Positions 35,363 to 43,261 of a stretch of DNA of 64,000 bases are shown here, in pieces (the first letter of the stretch is position 1; every line of letters begins with the position of its first letter). Where the stretch lies: NCBI GenBank assembly GCA_963699085.1, contig CAVOTH010000004.1:496001-560000 (forward strand). Reading direction: 5' to 3'. This stretch comes from Bog-756 sp963699085. GTDB lineage: Bacteria > Actinomycetota > Acidimicrobiia > Acidimicrobiales > RAAP-2. The position numbers and the translations under genes were made by a program. A model generated the notes under the pieces. It had not been told where the DNA came from, made no database searches, and was given only the letters and a program-made list of their open reading frames with translations.

Positions 35363-36184
35363 ATGGGCTATCCGCTCGACGTAGGTGGGATCGACGACTA
35401 TCCGGTCAAGGTAGGCAGCATGTTGCTCACTCTGGTCGAGCCGGCACCCGGGTTCGAACGGGCCTACAACCGCTGGTATGAGCGGGACCACTTCTACGGA
35501 GGCTGCATGGTCGGCCCGTGGCTGTTCGCCGGAAGCAGGTGGGTCGCCACCCGCCAGATGAAGGACCTCCGGTGGCCGGCGGAGAGCACGATCGCCCGGC
35601 CGACCGACGCCGGCAGCTATCTGGCCATCTACTGGGTGGAGCAGGGTCACCACCGCGAACACTTCGCCGAGTGGTCGATCCACCAGGTGCGCGATCTGTA
35701 CTCCTCCGGCCGGGGTTTCGTCGAGCGCACCCACGTCCATACGTCGACCTTCCACTACGTGGGCAGCGTGTATCGCGACGATGACCCAGTGCCGGTCGAG
35801 CTGGCCCTTGACCGCGGCTACGACGGACTCATCGTCCTGTGGTGGGACGCGGCGGCGGGCACCGGTAAGGACCTCCATGCCACGTTGGCCGAGTCCCGGC
35901 TTCGGGCACTCCTTGCCGGGTCGCCGATCGAGATCGCCTCCTCGTGGGTGCCCTCCGTGCCCGACGAGGGTGCCCGTGATGCGCCCATGGATCTCGGCTC
36001 GTCAGCTGGGGGTACCGACCGGTTGGTGCAACTCCTGTTCCTGACCGGTGACGTGGAGACGGCTGTCGAACGGGTGAGGTCCTACACCGACATGGTGGAG
36101 GCCGACGGGACGGCGAAGCTCCAGTTGGCGGCGCCGTTCCTGCGCACTGTGGTGGGTACTGACACCTACGTCGACCAGCTCTGA
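35363..36184 (+). CDS. Hypothetical protein with two ferredoxin-like halves
   Basis: A 273-residue soluble protein. The N-terminal half (VGSMLLTLVEPAPGFERAYNRWYERDHFYGG) looks like a dimeric alpha/beta-barrel (EthD/DabB) unit, in which a YxxWY...DH segment is common. The C-terminal half (YDGLIVLWWDAA, then RLVQLLFLTGDVETAVERVRSY) appears to be a second, weaker copy. These folds often bind small hydrophobic molecules or heme. No function can be assigned. ATG 35363 is set by GGGGAGG at about 35350-35356. It stands alone between nusB and a convergent marR gene. Confidence 0.75.
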   Translation: MGYPLDVGGIDDYPVKVGSMLLTLVEPAPGFERAYNRWYERDHFYGGCMVGPWLFAGSRWVATRQMKDLRWPAESTIARPTDAGSYLAIYWVEQGHHREHFAEWSIHQVRDLYSSGRGFVERTHVHTSTFHYVGSVYRDDDPVPVELALDRGYDGLIVLWWDAAAGTGKDLHATLAESRLRALLAGSPIEIASSWVPSVPDEGARDAPMDLGSSAGGTDRLVQLLFLTGDVETAVERVRSYTDMVEADGTAKLQLAAPFLRTVVGTDTYVDQL

Positions 36185-36207
36185 CAGCGGGGCCGCGGGC
36201 TGGACGC

Positions 36208-36669
36208 TCATCTCGTGGATACATGCGCTGCGGTCGGATCCTGTCCGTCGAGCACCTGTCGCAGGATACGGGCCAGCGCCTCCAAGTCCTCGGGCGGAAG
36301 GTCGACGAGGGCGGCAGGTGGTCGGCCGAGTATCTCGTTCGCCCGGTGAGCGAGTTCCGCTCCCTCCGGAGTCGCCACGACCAGACGGATCCGGCGGTCG
36401 GTGGGATGGGCCTGACGCTCCACCAGGCCGGAGCGCTCCAGGTCGTCGACCACGATGGTGAGGTTGGGTGGGTCCATTCCGAGCAGGCCGGCCAGTTCGC
36501 GCATGGACATCGGACGAAGGGCGATCCGGCGCAGCGCCTTCATCTTTCCGAAGCTCACGCCGGTTCGTTCTGTGACCTCACGCCTGCGCTGGTTGTCCAG
36601 CACCAGGCTGGCCATCGCGCTCCACGCCTCGTGGGCGGCACGGCTGTGATCGGTGCTCGCCTTCGTCAT
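36208..36669 (-). CDS. MarR family transcriptional regulator
   Basis: A 153-residue winged-helix regulator. The recognition region is LRPMSMRELAGLLGMDPPNLTIVVDDLERSGLVERQAHPTDRRIRLV, near residues 52-98, with the DRR wing typical of MarR. Terminal helices form the dimer interface. It lies downstream of the MFS exporter with a 4-bp ATGA overlap, an arrangement in which MarR represses the operon and a substrate of the pump releases it. The likely operator is the palindrome at 38138-38163. Confidence 0.92.
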   Translation of the reverse strand: MTKASTDHSRAAHEAWSAMASLVLDNQRRREVTERTGVSFGKMKALRRIALRPMSMRELAGLLGMDPPNLTIVVDDLERSGLVERQAHPTDRRIRLVVATPEGAELAHRANEILGRPPAALVDLPPEDLEALARILRQVLDGQDPTAAHVSTR

Positions 36670-38141
36670 GCTGTGGTCCCTTCCAGAAACTCAGGGTTGA
36701 TGGCCAGTGCCGTTCGCCGCGCGGTTCTCTTGGCCCAGGCCGATGTCCCGACCAGACCGAGGAGAAACACCGCTGTTCCACACCCGGCGAGGACCCACCA
36801 GCCGGCCCGGCTGGCCAGGGTGAAGTTCAGGTGATGCCCATTGCGTAACGAGGCGGACACCAGCGATCCGACCACCGCCACGCCGAGAGTCTGCCCGATC
36901 TGGCGTGAGGTGGAGGCGATGCCCGAAGCCACGCCGGCCTGGTCGCGGGGCATGCCCGAGACGGCGGTGTTGGTGATCGGCGCGTTCACCATGCCGAAGC
37001 CGACGCCGAAGATCACATACGCGGTGAACAGCCATGTGAACGGGGTGGTCGCGCTCAAGCCGACCAACATGAGACAGGAGATGGTGAGTGTGATTCCGGC
37101 AATTACCAGGGGGATCCTGCCACCCCGCCGTCCTACGATCCGCCCGGAGATCGGAGAGAGGAGCATCGTCATCGCTGCCATCGGCAGGGTGTCGAGTCCG
37201 GCTTGCAGCGCTGACAGTCCCCGGACCTCCTGAAGATAGAGGGTGTTGAGGAAGAGGAAACCCCCCAATGCGGCGAACCCGGCTACCGCGATCGCCGCTG
37301 CTGAGGAGAACGGAGCCGATCGGAAGAATCGGAGGTCGATCAGGGGCTGGTGGACCCGCCGCTCCCACATGAGGAGCGCCACCAGCGACACCGTGGAGAT
37401 GGCGAGCGATCCGACGATGAGAGGAGACGACCAGCCCCGGCTGGGTGCCTCGATGATGGCGAACGTGAGAGTGAAGAGCAGAGTGATTACGAGGGCCTGT
37501 CCCGGAACGTCGATCTTTCTGGCCACACGGGCCTTGGACTCAGGAATGTAACGACGGGCCAGAACGACGGCCGCGAGGCCGATCGGGATGTTGATCCAGA
37601 AGATGGATCGCCAACCGACCGACGTCACGAGCACTCCGCCGACCACCGGACCCAACGCCATCGACACTCCGACGACAGCGCCCCAGATCCCGATGGCCTG
37701 GGCTCGCTCTCGGGGGATGGTGAAGGTGTTGGTGATGATCGACATGGCCACGGGATTGAGCATCGACCCGCCTACGGCTTGGACCATCCGAAAGACGATG
37801 AGCAGGTTCAGGCTGGGCGACAGGCTGCACAGGAGTGAGCCGGCGGCGAAGGTGAGCAGCCCGATGACAAAAGTGCGGCGTCGCCCCAGTCGGTCGGCCG
37901 TCGATCCGGAGAGCATCAGGAGGCTGGCCAGTACCAGCGTGTAGGCGTCCACCGTCCACTGGAGGCCGGACAGCGTGGCGTGGTAGTCCCGGCCGATCGA
38001 GGGCAGGGCGACGTTGACGATGGTGACGTCGAGCCCGACGATGAGAAGACTCATCGAGCAGATGAGAAGCACACCGATGCGGCGCCTACGGCTGAGCTGG
38101 TCGACCGTGGTCGGATCCGGCGCAACTAGTGGTGTAGTCAT
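36666..38141 (-). CDS. MFS drug exporter, DHA2 (14-TM) family
   Basis: A 491-residue proton-driven efflux protein. It shows about 14 hydrophobic helices, motif A-like GSTADRLGRRRTFVIGL between helices 2 and 3, motif C in GAVVGVSMALGPVVGGVL, and DVTIVNVALPSIGRDY (helix 1, motif D1). The substrate is unknown, probably toxic organic compounds. It is the first gene of an operon with marR. The ATG at 38141 lies inside the left arm of an inverted repeat and 7 nt after a TTTAAT box, so the mRNA is probably leaderless. Confidence 0.93.
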   Translation of the reverse strand: MTTPLVAPDPTTVDQLSRRRRIGVLLICSMSLLIVGLDVTIVNVALPSIGRDYHATLSGLQWTVDAYTLVLASLLMLSGSTADRLGRRRTFVIGLLTFAAGSLLCSLSPSLNLLIVFRMVQAVGGSMLNPVAMSIITNTFTIPRERAQAIGIWGAVVGVSMALGPVVGGVLVTSVGWRSIFWINIPIGLAAVVLARRYIPESKARVARKIDVPGQALVITLLFTLTFAIIEAPSRGWSSPLIVGSLAISTVSLVALLMWERRVHQPLIDLRFFRSAPFSSAAAIAVAGFAALGGFLFLNTLYLQEVRGLSALQAGLDTLPMAAMTMLLSPISGRIVGRRGGRIPLVIAGITLTISCLMLVGLSATTPFTWLFTAYVIFGVGFGMVNAPITNTAVSGMPRDQAGVASGIASTSRQIGQTLGVAVVGSLVSASLRNGHHLNFTLASRAGWWVLAGCGTAVFLLGLVGTSAWAKRTARRTALAINPEFLEGTTA

Positions 38142-38178
38142 AATGGTTATTAAATCATTATGATTACACGGAAGTCAA
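38138..38178 (-). promoter_or_regulatory. Promoter and palindromic operator of the MFS-marR operon
   Basis: On the minus strand TTGACT (38178-38173), an 18-nt spacer and TTTAAT (38154-38149) form a good sigma-70-like promoter, with the ATG starting 7 nt after the -10. A perfect inverted repeat TCATAATG / CATTATGA (38138-38145 and 38156-38163, 10-nt spacer) covers the -10 and the start codon, a natural MarR repression site. The stretch is strikingly AT-rich for this genome. Confidence 0.75.
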
Positions 38179-38252
38179 CCAGTTGCCACCAGGCGCCGAG
38201 GCCGGTGACATCTCGGTACCGCGGTTGGCCATGGCGACCGCTCGATCAGCGG

Positions 38253-39131
38253 TCAGCCCGACGGGTAGTACCGCCCGTCCCACTGGTAGGTGCCGTCGAA
38301 TGCGTTGGGCTCGACCGTCCCGATGTACGTGCCCACCTCACTGCCGGCTGCCCCGTAGGCGATACAGGTGAACGTCGATCCGGCGGTCCACTGGGTCGGG
38401 CGCTCGCACACGACATCGCTGACTCCGCTGGCGTGAAAGTCACCGGGGCCGGTGCCCGTGATCTGGCTGTAGGCGTTGTAGTTCAGTAGGGGAAGTGGCG
38501 GGCCTGATCTGGTGACTCCGAGGAATGTCGGGATGGCGATGGCGAGCATGAACAGCCCGATCCATGCGAAGCCGACGATGAGAGCAGCGAGGGCGAGGCC
38601 CGACCCCCTCAGAGCGCCGCCACTCTGCCGGATCTTCGATCGGGCCACGAAGGCGAGTGGGATCGCCACGAGGGCGCCCAATGCACCGAGCACAATGGAC
38701 AGAACCAGCGCCCAGACGGCCATCGAGCTCGTCTTCGGCACCGGCTGCCCCGGTCCCTGCAGATAAGGGTACGGGTAGGGGTTGGAGTAGCCGGGAGGGT
38801 AGGGCGTGGATCGGGCGTGAGGTGGATAGTCGGCACTCCACGGTGAGTAAGGAGCAGCAGGGGGGACCGGGGCCCCCGTCATCGGATTCTGGGCCGGGAC
38901 GGCAGGCGACGGCACCGTTGGCAGCGTGAGCACCGGGAGTGCCTGAGCCTCCGCGGCCGATTCGGGCGGGTACCACTTACCGTCGCTGGCGAGCCACCAA
39001 CCGGCGACGTCCGGTACCCGACTCACTGACCCATCTCCGCCTGTGGCGCCACCATTGGGGTTGAGCATCGGCACGTTTTCGTCCGAACCTGAAGCGACCA
39101 TGCCGGGTGAACGCTCGGTGGGCATGTCCAC
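38253..39131 (-). CDS. Membrane protein with DUF2510-like and DUF4190-like domains
   Basis: A 292-residue protein. GWWLASDGKWYPPE (about residues 44-57) is a DUF2510-like motif common in actinobacteria. A Pro/Tyr-rich linker follows (many PYP repeats, about 80-130), then a DUF4190-like pair of TM helices (about 137-160 and 176-202) with ARSKIRQSGGALRGSGLALA between them. The C-terminal external domain has FTCIAYGAAGSEVGTYIGTV, resembling DUF4333. Function unknown; probably a cell-envelope protein. GTG 39131 is used; ATG 39125 is also possible. Confidence 0.8.
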   Translation of the reverse strand: MDMPTERSPGMVASGSDENVPMLNPNGGATGGDGSVSRVPDVAGWWLASDGKWYPPESAAEAQALPVLTLPTVPSPAVPAQNPMTGAPVPPAAPYSPWSADYPPHARSTPYPPGYSNPYPYPYLQGPGQPVPKTSSMAVWALVLSIVLGALGALVAIPLAFVARSKIRQSGGALRGSGLALAALIVGFAWIGLFMLAIAIPTFLGVTRSGPPLPLLNYNAYSQITGTGPGDFHASGVSDVVCERPTQWTAGSTFTCIAYGAAGSEVGTYIGTVEPNAFDGTYQWDGRYYPSG

Positions 39132-39171
39132 CGAGCCTCTCGAATTGGGTCCCGTCGGGCCCTGTGGCTAA

Positions 39172-39618
39172 ATGGTGAAGGTGGCAAACGATCAGATCGG
39201 TGCCTTCCCGGCACTCGCCGACCGAGGTGACCCCGTTCTTGTCTTCGACGGCGACTGCGGGTTCTGCTCGTCGGCGGCCAGATGGGCTGCTCGGGAATTT
39301 CACCATGGTGAGCGAGCTGAAGCGTGGCAGCTGGTCGGTTCGGAGTTCCTCGATGAGCACGACCTGAGCCTCGATGATGTGACTGAGGCCGCATGGTGGG
39401 TGGATGGAAGTGGACTAAAGGAGGGAGGTCACCGCGCCGTCGGCAGGGCACTGATGGCGGGCCGGGGGCTGCGGCGGATGGTGGGCGTTCTTGCCCTCAC
39501 CCCACCGTTCAGCTGGCTTGCAGCCGGTGTCTACCGGATGGTGGTGCACTGGCGTTATCGATTGCCTGGGGGAACACCGGCCTGCAAGGTCGACAATCCG
39601 GGGTCGTCAGATCTCTGA
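39172..39618 (+). CDS. DCC family thiol-disulfide oxidoreductase-like protein (DUF393)
   Basis: A 148-residue protein of the DUF393/DCC family. The defining DGDCGFCSS motif gives a CxxC pair at Cys29 and Cys32 right after the first strand VLVFDGDC, in a thioredoxin-like position. AAWWVDGSGLKEGGHRAVGRAL and the terminal WRYRLPGG also fit. The biological partner is unknown. It is divergent from the DUF4190-type protein gene with 40 bp between starts. Confidence 0.87.
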   Translation: MVKVANDQIGAFPALADRGDPVLVFDGDCGFCSSAARWAAREFHHGERAEAWQLVGSEFLDEHDLSLDDVTEAAWWVDGSGLKEGGHRAVGRALMAGRGLRRMVGVLALTPPFSWLAAGVYRMVVHWRYRLPGGTPACKVDNPGSSDL

Positions 39619-39659
39619 CCGGCGGTAGTCCACATCGTCCGACGATCGGACGTACCTGT

Positions 39660-40178
39660 TCACTCACCGGTAGCCGCGGGCTCGAGCCGTCGTCTCGCCT
39701 CTGCTGTATCGACGCCCAACGCCCCGAGAAGATCTGCGGCCGGATCGGGCGACTCCAGGTCGAGTAACAGGTCGAAGATCCGCACCAGCATCTGTTGAGG
39801 AGTGAGTTGCTTCCCTCGACGGATCGGCTTGCCGGTTTCCTTGAGCACCCGCTTCGCCGCCGGCGTCGTCCTCAGGCGATCGTTGATCACGGCCCTGAAC
39901 GTGGGACGCACCGGCACCGGGTGCATTCGAAGCGGAGGCGCGTCGAGGTCCTGATCGATGCCGATCGCCGCCAGTGCCGTCCGGTCCAGAAGATCGAGCT
40001 CATCCCTGGCATCTTGGAGACTTACTCCCAGCGCTCCTTCGATAGAGGGCTCCTGGAGGAGTCCGAGCAAGAGGTGGTCCGTCCCCGCCTTTCGATTGCC
40101 GCGTCGACGGGCCTCTTCGCTGGCCCACATGAATGTGGTCCAAGGGTGATAGGTCGCTACCTCCGTGGTCATGGTCAC
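39660..40178 (-). CDS. Clp N-terminal repeat domain protein (no ATPase)
   Basis: A 172-residue protein with a Clp_N-type double-repeat domain (FMWASEEARRRGNRKAGTDHLLLGLLQEPS and PQQMLVRIFDLLLDLESPDPAADLLGALGVD) but no Walker motifs. It therefore resembles the substrate/adaptor-binding domain of ClpC standing alone. Such proteins may compete for adaptors or link the neighbouring HTH protein to Clp proteolysis; this is inference. Its ATG overlaps the stop of the small HTH gene (ATGA), so the two are made together. Confidence 0.85.
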   Translation of the reverse strand: MTMTTEVATYHPWTTFMWASEEARRRGNRKAGTDHLLLGLLQEPSIEGALGVSLQDARDELDLLDRTALAAIGIDQDLDAPPLRMHPVPVRPTFRAVINDRLRTTPAAKRVLKETGKPIRRGKQLTPQQMLVRIFDLLLDLESPDPAADLLGALGVDTAEARRRLEPAATGE

Positions 40179-40381
40179 TCCTTGCCGTATTTCGTATGCA
40201 CGGACTGGCGGGTCACCCCGAGGGCGTCACCGATCTGTTGCCAGGTCCAGCCCTGCTTCCGTGCCGAGGCGACGTGACTGGCCTCGACCCGTTCGGCCAG
40301 CCGGTGCAACGCCGAAGACGCTCGCAGCCCGACCGCCGGGTCGTCCGACGAGACACTGCCTCCGATATCTTCGACATCCAC
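40175..40381 (-). CDS. Small helix-turn-helix protein
   Basis: A 68-residue protein that is little more than a DNA-binding domain: HRLAERVEASHVASARKQGWTWQQIGDALGVTRQSVHTKYGKE. The WTWQQIGDALGVTRQSVHTKY part is a clear helix-turn-helix. The acidic N-terminus has no known motif. It is first in an operon with the Clp_N protein, read from a leaderless promoter flanked by two 20-bp palindromic sites, so autoregulation is likely. GTG start at 40381. Confidence 0.85.
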   Translation of the reverse strand: MDVEDIGGSVSSDDPAVGLRASSALHRLAERVEASHVASARKQGWTWQQIGDALGVTRQSVHTKYGKE

Positions 40382-40383
40382 GA

Positions 40384-40403
40384 TTGTCAGTCTACGTTGA
40401 CAG
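40384..40403. promoter_or_regulatory. Operator-like site 1 with embedded -10 (TAGACT, 40394-40389)
   Basis: TTGTCAGTCTACGTTGACAG is an imperfect inverted repeat (TGTCA...TGACA), closely similar to site 2, 28 bp away. On the minus strand TAGACT (40394-40389) is the likely -10, 7 nt before the GTG at 40381 and 18 nt after TTGACA. Binding here would block the promoter. Confidence 0.6.
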
Positions 40404-40411
40404 ACTGAATG

Positions 40412-40431
40412 TTGTCAATCTGGATTGACAA
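40412..40431. promoter_or_regulatory. Operator-like site 2, perfect palindrome overlapping -35
   Basis: TTGTCAATCTGGATTGACAA has perfect 9-bp arms around a TG centre. Its minus-strand TTGACA serves as the -35 box for the HTH/Clp_N operon. It shares the TTGTCA(A/G)TCT...TTGACA pattern with site 1. Confidence 0.65.
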
Positions 40432-40530
40432 GGTGAGCACCTTCGCTCCGCCGACCGATTCGTCGAGGCTGCTCTCGGGGAGCTCGAGATCATCGGCGGC
40501 GACGAGCCGATGTCAACGGTGGCCCGAGGA

Positions 40531-41397
40531 CTACACCTTGGTGAAAAGGGTGGTCAGCTCGGACACGAACTCGCCGGTCATGGCGGGCGGCATGTCATGG
40601 CCCATGCCCGGAACGAGCAGGAGCCGCGCGCCCGGGATGGCGCCGGCCGTCGCCGTCCCGCCCGATGGGTTCACCAGGGGGTCGGCCTCACCGTGGATCA
40701 CCAGCGTCGGTACGGCAACCGATTTCAGGTCTGTGGTGCGGTCCGGCTGGGTGACGATGGCTGCCAACTGGCGCGAGTTGCCCGCTGGATGGAATGCGCG
40801 GTCGTAGAGGGCTCCGGCGCGCTCGCGCACGGCCTCCTCGTCAAAGGGGAACCCGGGCGACCCGATGACCTTCCAGGTGGCCACTCCCTGATCCTCCGCC
40901 TCTTGGCGCGAGGTCGGAGGTGGCGGCACCAGCGCAGCGAGTGCTTCGGAATCGGGCTGGCCGACGGTCGGGTCTCCGGTGGTCGACATGATCGACGTCA
41001 GGGTCCGGGTGCGTTCGGGGAAGTCGAGGGCGAAGGTCTGGGCGATCATGCCTCCCATAGATACCCCGACGATGTGGGCGGAAGTGAGCCCGAGGGCGTC
41101 GAGCAGCGCAGCGCCGTCCGCCGCCATGTCGGCGATCGAGTACGGAGCTGTTGCCGTACCGCCCAGTAGCTCGAGGAGGTCCGGTTGGCCGGCGTCGTCG
41201 AGCCAGGTCGACAATCCGACGTCCCGGTTGTCGTAGCGGATGACGTAGTAGCCGGCGTCGGCCAGTGTCGTACAGAACACCGGGTCCCACATGGTGAGCT
41301 GGCACCCGAATCCCATGATGAGCAGGACCGGCGGCGACCCCGGATCCCCGGTGGTTTCGTACTCGATGGTCATCCCGTTGGCGGAGGCGGCTGGCAT
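40531..41397 (-). CDS. Alpha/beta fold hydrolase
   Basis: A 288-residue alpha/beta-hydrolase. LIMGFGCQLTMWDPVF follows strand 3, RYDNRDVGLSTWLDD is typical of a hydrolase group with this exact motif, the nucleophile is Ser in GVSMGGMIAQTFAL, the acid lies in VIHGEADPLV, and the histidine in VPGMGHDMP. A Pro-rich lid insert (LVPPPPTSRQEAE) may control access. It could be an esterase, a lipase or an epoxide-type hydrolase; the substrate is unknown. A TACGTT box 6 nt upstream suggests leaderless expression. Confidence 0.9.
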   Translation of the reverse strand: MPAASANGMTIEYETTGDPGSPPVLLIMGFGCQLTMWDPVFCTTLADAGYYVIRYDNRDVGLSTWLDDAGQPDLLELLGGTATAPYSIADMAADGAALLDALGLTSAHIVGVSMGGMIAQTFALDFPERTRTLTSIMSTTGDPTVGQPDSEALAALVPPPPTSRQEAEDQGVATWKVIGSPGFPFDEEAVRERAGALYDRAFHPAGNSRQLAAIVTQPDRTTDLKSVAVPTLVIHGEADPLVNPSGGTATAGAIPGARLLLVPGMGHDMPPAMTGEFVSELTTLFTKV

Positions 41398-41403
41398 GTG
41401 CAG

Positions 41404-41409
41404 AACGTA
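41404..41409 (-). promoter_or_regulatory. Putative leaderless -10 box (TACGTT) of the hydrolase gene
   Basis: TACGTT on the minus strand, 6 nt before the ATG at 41397. Confidence 0.4.
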
Positions 41410-41560
41410 CTCCGGTCGGTAACCAGCCGCTGGGAGTCAGGTGGTCCTGGGCTGGCCGGAATAGGACGGTACGGGTCCGTGTTGTTCCTTTGGAGGGTAT
41501 TGGTGCCGCGCGCTCCGGCGTACGGTGGTCCGTGCCCGACCGACGACCTCGAGGACGACA

Positions 41561-43132
41561 GTGACCACCCGCGACACGGCAGACACCACGCCCGACGTGC
41601 CGGCCGGACCTCCGGCCGGGTCGTCCACCGAGTCGTCCGGGGACGTCAGTTCGAAGGGTTTCCTCGCCGGTTTCGATCCCCAGTTGAAGCGCCTCGCCCT
41701 GGTGGTGGTGCTCGGCAGCATCATGTCGATCCTCGACACGACGATCGTCAACGTGGCCATACCGACCTTTCAGAAGGACTTCCGGGCGCCGCTGTCGACT
41801 GTGCAGTGGGTATCGACCGGCTACCTCCTGGCCCTGGCGATGACCATTCCTCTCACCGGGTGGGCGGTCGAGCGGTTCGGCGCCAAGCGGATGTGGATCG
41901 GCTCGCTGGTCCTCTTCCTGGTGGGGTCCGCCCTGTCGGGCGCCTCCTGGTCCATCCAGAGCCTCATCGTCTTCCGGATCCTGCAGGGGGTGGGCGGCGG
42001 AATGATCATGCCCATCGGCCAGTCGATCATGGCCACGGCGGCCGGGCCCCAGCGGATGGGTCGGGTGATGAGCGTGCTCGGTGTCCCGATGTTGCTCGGG
42101 CCGGTGCTCGGTCCGGTCATCGGAGGCCTCATCCTCGACAGCGTGTCGTGGCGGTGGATCTTCTATGTGAACATCCCGATCGGCGTCGTGGCCGTCTTCC
42201 TGGCTATGCGCATTTTGCCCGGCCACGACAGGACCGACAGGCTCTTCAAGCTCGATGTCGTGGGTTTCTGCCTCCTGTCGCCCGGCCTCGGCCTGATGGT
42301 GTACGGACTGTCCCAGGCCGGACAAGGCTCGCCCGACAGCGTCTGGATCCCGGCTGTCATCGGGGTAGTGCTGATCGCCAGCTTCGTGCTCCACACGCTG
42401 CGAACCAAGATCACCCCGCTGGTCGACGTGGCCCTGTTCGCCAACCGCCAGTTCAGTGCGGCGGCCGCCACCACGTTCTGTTTCGGTGCCGCACTGTTCG
42501 GAGGCATGTTCCTCCTCCCGCTCTATTACCAGGTGGTCCGGGGTCAATCGGCGCTGACCGCCGGGCTGTTGATGGCGCCCCAGGGAATCGGGGCGGCCCT
42601 GGTGATGCCGATGGCCGGAAAGCTCACCGACCGCTACGGCGCGGGCCGCGTCGTGCCGGCCGGCCTGTTGATCGCGTCGATCGGGACCGTGGCCTACACG
42701 CAGCTGGGCGCACACACCAACTTCGCCTTCCTGGCCGTGTCGCTGTTCGTGCGGGGGATCGGCTTCGGCTTCGTGATGATGCCGGCCATCTCGGCTGCCT
42801 ACCAGACCCTGGCGCCACTCCAGGTGCCGCGTGCCTCGACGGCGATCAACATCGTCCAGAGGGTCGGTGGCTCGATCGGGACCGCACTGGTGGCGGTAGT
42901 CCTCGAGCACCAGATCCGGGTACAGGTCCATGCCCTGTCCGGCGGGTTGTCAGCGGTCTCGTTGGCTTCACCGGTGGCCTTGGCCAAGTTGGCCCAGCCA
43001 TTGTCGACCGCGTTCGGGAACACGTTCTGGTGGGCACTGGGCTTGACCCTCCTGGCCCTGGTGCCAGCCGCGCTGCTCGCCCGCAAGGCCCCCGGGCGCT
43101 CGGTCGAGATCAACCCGATCCCCCTCGACTGA
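41561..43132 (+). CDS. MFS drug exporter, DHA2 / EmrB-QacA family
   Basis: A 523-residue 14-helix multidrug exporter. Helix 1 carries LDTTIVNVAIPTFQKDF (motif D1), GWAVERFGAKRMWIGSL is motif A, and GVPMLLGPVLGPVIGGLIL is motif C. A hydrophilic N-terminus of about 35 Thr/Ser/Pro-rich residues precedes helix 1. It is a different lineage from the MFS protein at 36.7-38.1 kb, as its motifs and length differ. No regulator is adjacent. GTG 41561 is set by GAGGA 5 nt upstream; GTG 41525 is an alternative. Confidence 0.92.
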   Translation: MTTRDTADTTPDVPAGPPAGSSTESSGDVSSKGFLAGFDPQLKRLALVVVLGSIMSILDTTIVNVAIPTFQKDFRAPLSTVQWVSTGYLLALAMTIPLTGWAVERFGAKRMWIGSLVLFLVGSALSGASWSIQSLIVFRILQGVGGGMIMPIGQSIMATAAGPQRMGRVMSVLGVPMLLGPVLGPVIGGLILDSVSWRWIFYVNIPIGVVAVFLAMRILPGHDRTDRLFKLDVVGFCLLSPGLGLMVYGLSQAGQGSPDSVWIPAVIGVVLIASFVLHTLRTKITPLVDVALFANRQFSAAAATTFCFGAALFGGMFLLPLYYQVVRGQSALTAGLLMAPQGIGAALVMPMAGKLTDRYGAGRVVPAGLLIASIGTVAYTQLGAHTNFAFLAVSLFVRGIGFGFVMMPAISAAYQTLAPLQVPRASTAINIVQRVGGSIGTALVAVVLEHQIRVQVHALSGGLSAVSLASPVALAKLAQPLSTAFGNTFWWALGLTLLALVPAALLARKAPGRSVEINPIPLD

Positions 43133-43201
43133 CCCTGCCGTTCGGCGTGGTCGGGACCCGTATGCCCGACCGGTTCCCGGGCGGCTCCGGGGCGTGCGCG
43201 G

Positions 43202-43207
43202 TATAGT
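43202..43207 (+). promoter_or_regulatory. Putative -10 box (TATAGT) of the pyr operon
   Basis: TATAGT is the best -10 upstream of pyrR. No clear -35 is present. Transcription would start near 43214, giving a leader of roughly 48 nt that contains the PyrR-binding hairpin. Confidence 0.5.
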
Positions 43208-43217
43208 CGGGTTCTGA

Positions 43218-43248
43218 CCGTGAAGCGGGTCCCGTGAGGCCCGTACGG
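43218..43248 (+). promoter_or_regulatory. PyrR-binding RNA hairpin in the pyr leader
   Basis: GGTCCCGTGAGGCC (43228-43241) matches the known PyrR-binding loop ARUCCNGNGAGGYU at 12 of 14 positions. GCGGG (43225-43229) pairs with CCCGT (43240-43244), and CCGT (43218-43221) with ACGG (43245-43248) across a short bulge, the expected anti-antiterminator-like shape. The hairpin ends 2 nt before AGGAGG (43251-43256), the pyrR ribosome site. No terminator follows, so PyrR probably blocks translation, as reported for mycobacteria, rather than causing attenuation. Confidence 0.75.
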
Positions 43249-43261
43249 ACAGGAGGATCCA

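Noticed and set aside
38253..41397. Possible genomic island with defence genes between nusB and pyrR
   Set aside because: The stretch is accessory in content, but no integrase, transposase, attachment site or tRNA is present, and GC content is only slightly lower.
40841..42931. Minus-strand open frame of 696 codons over the hydrolase and MFS genes
   Set aside because: It overlaps two clear genes, is rich in Gly/His/Arg/Asp typical of GC-rich antisense frames, and has no recognisable domain.
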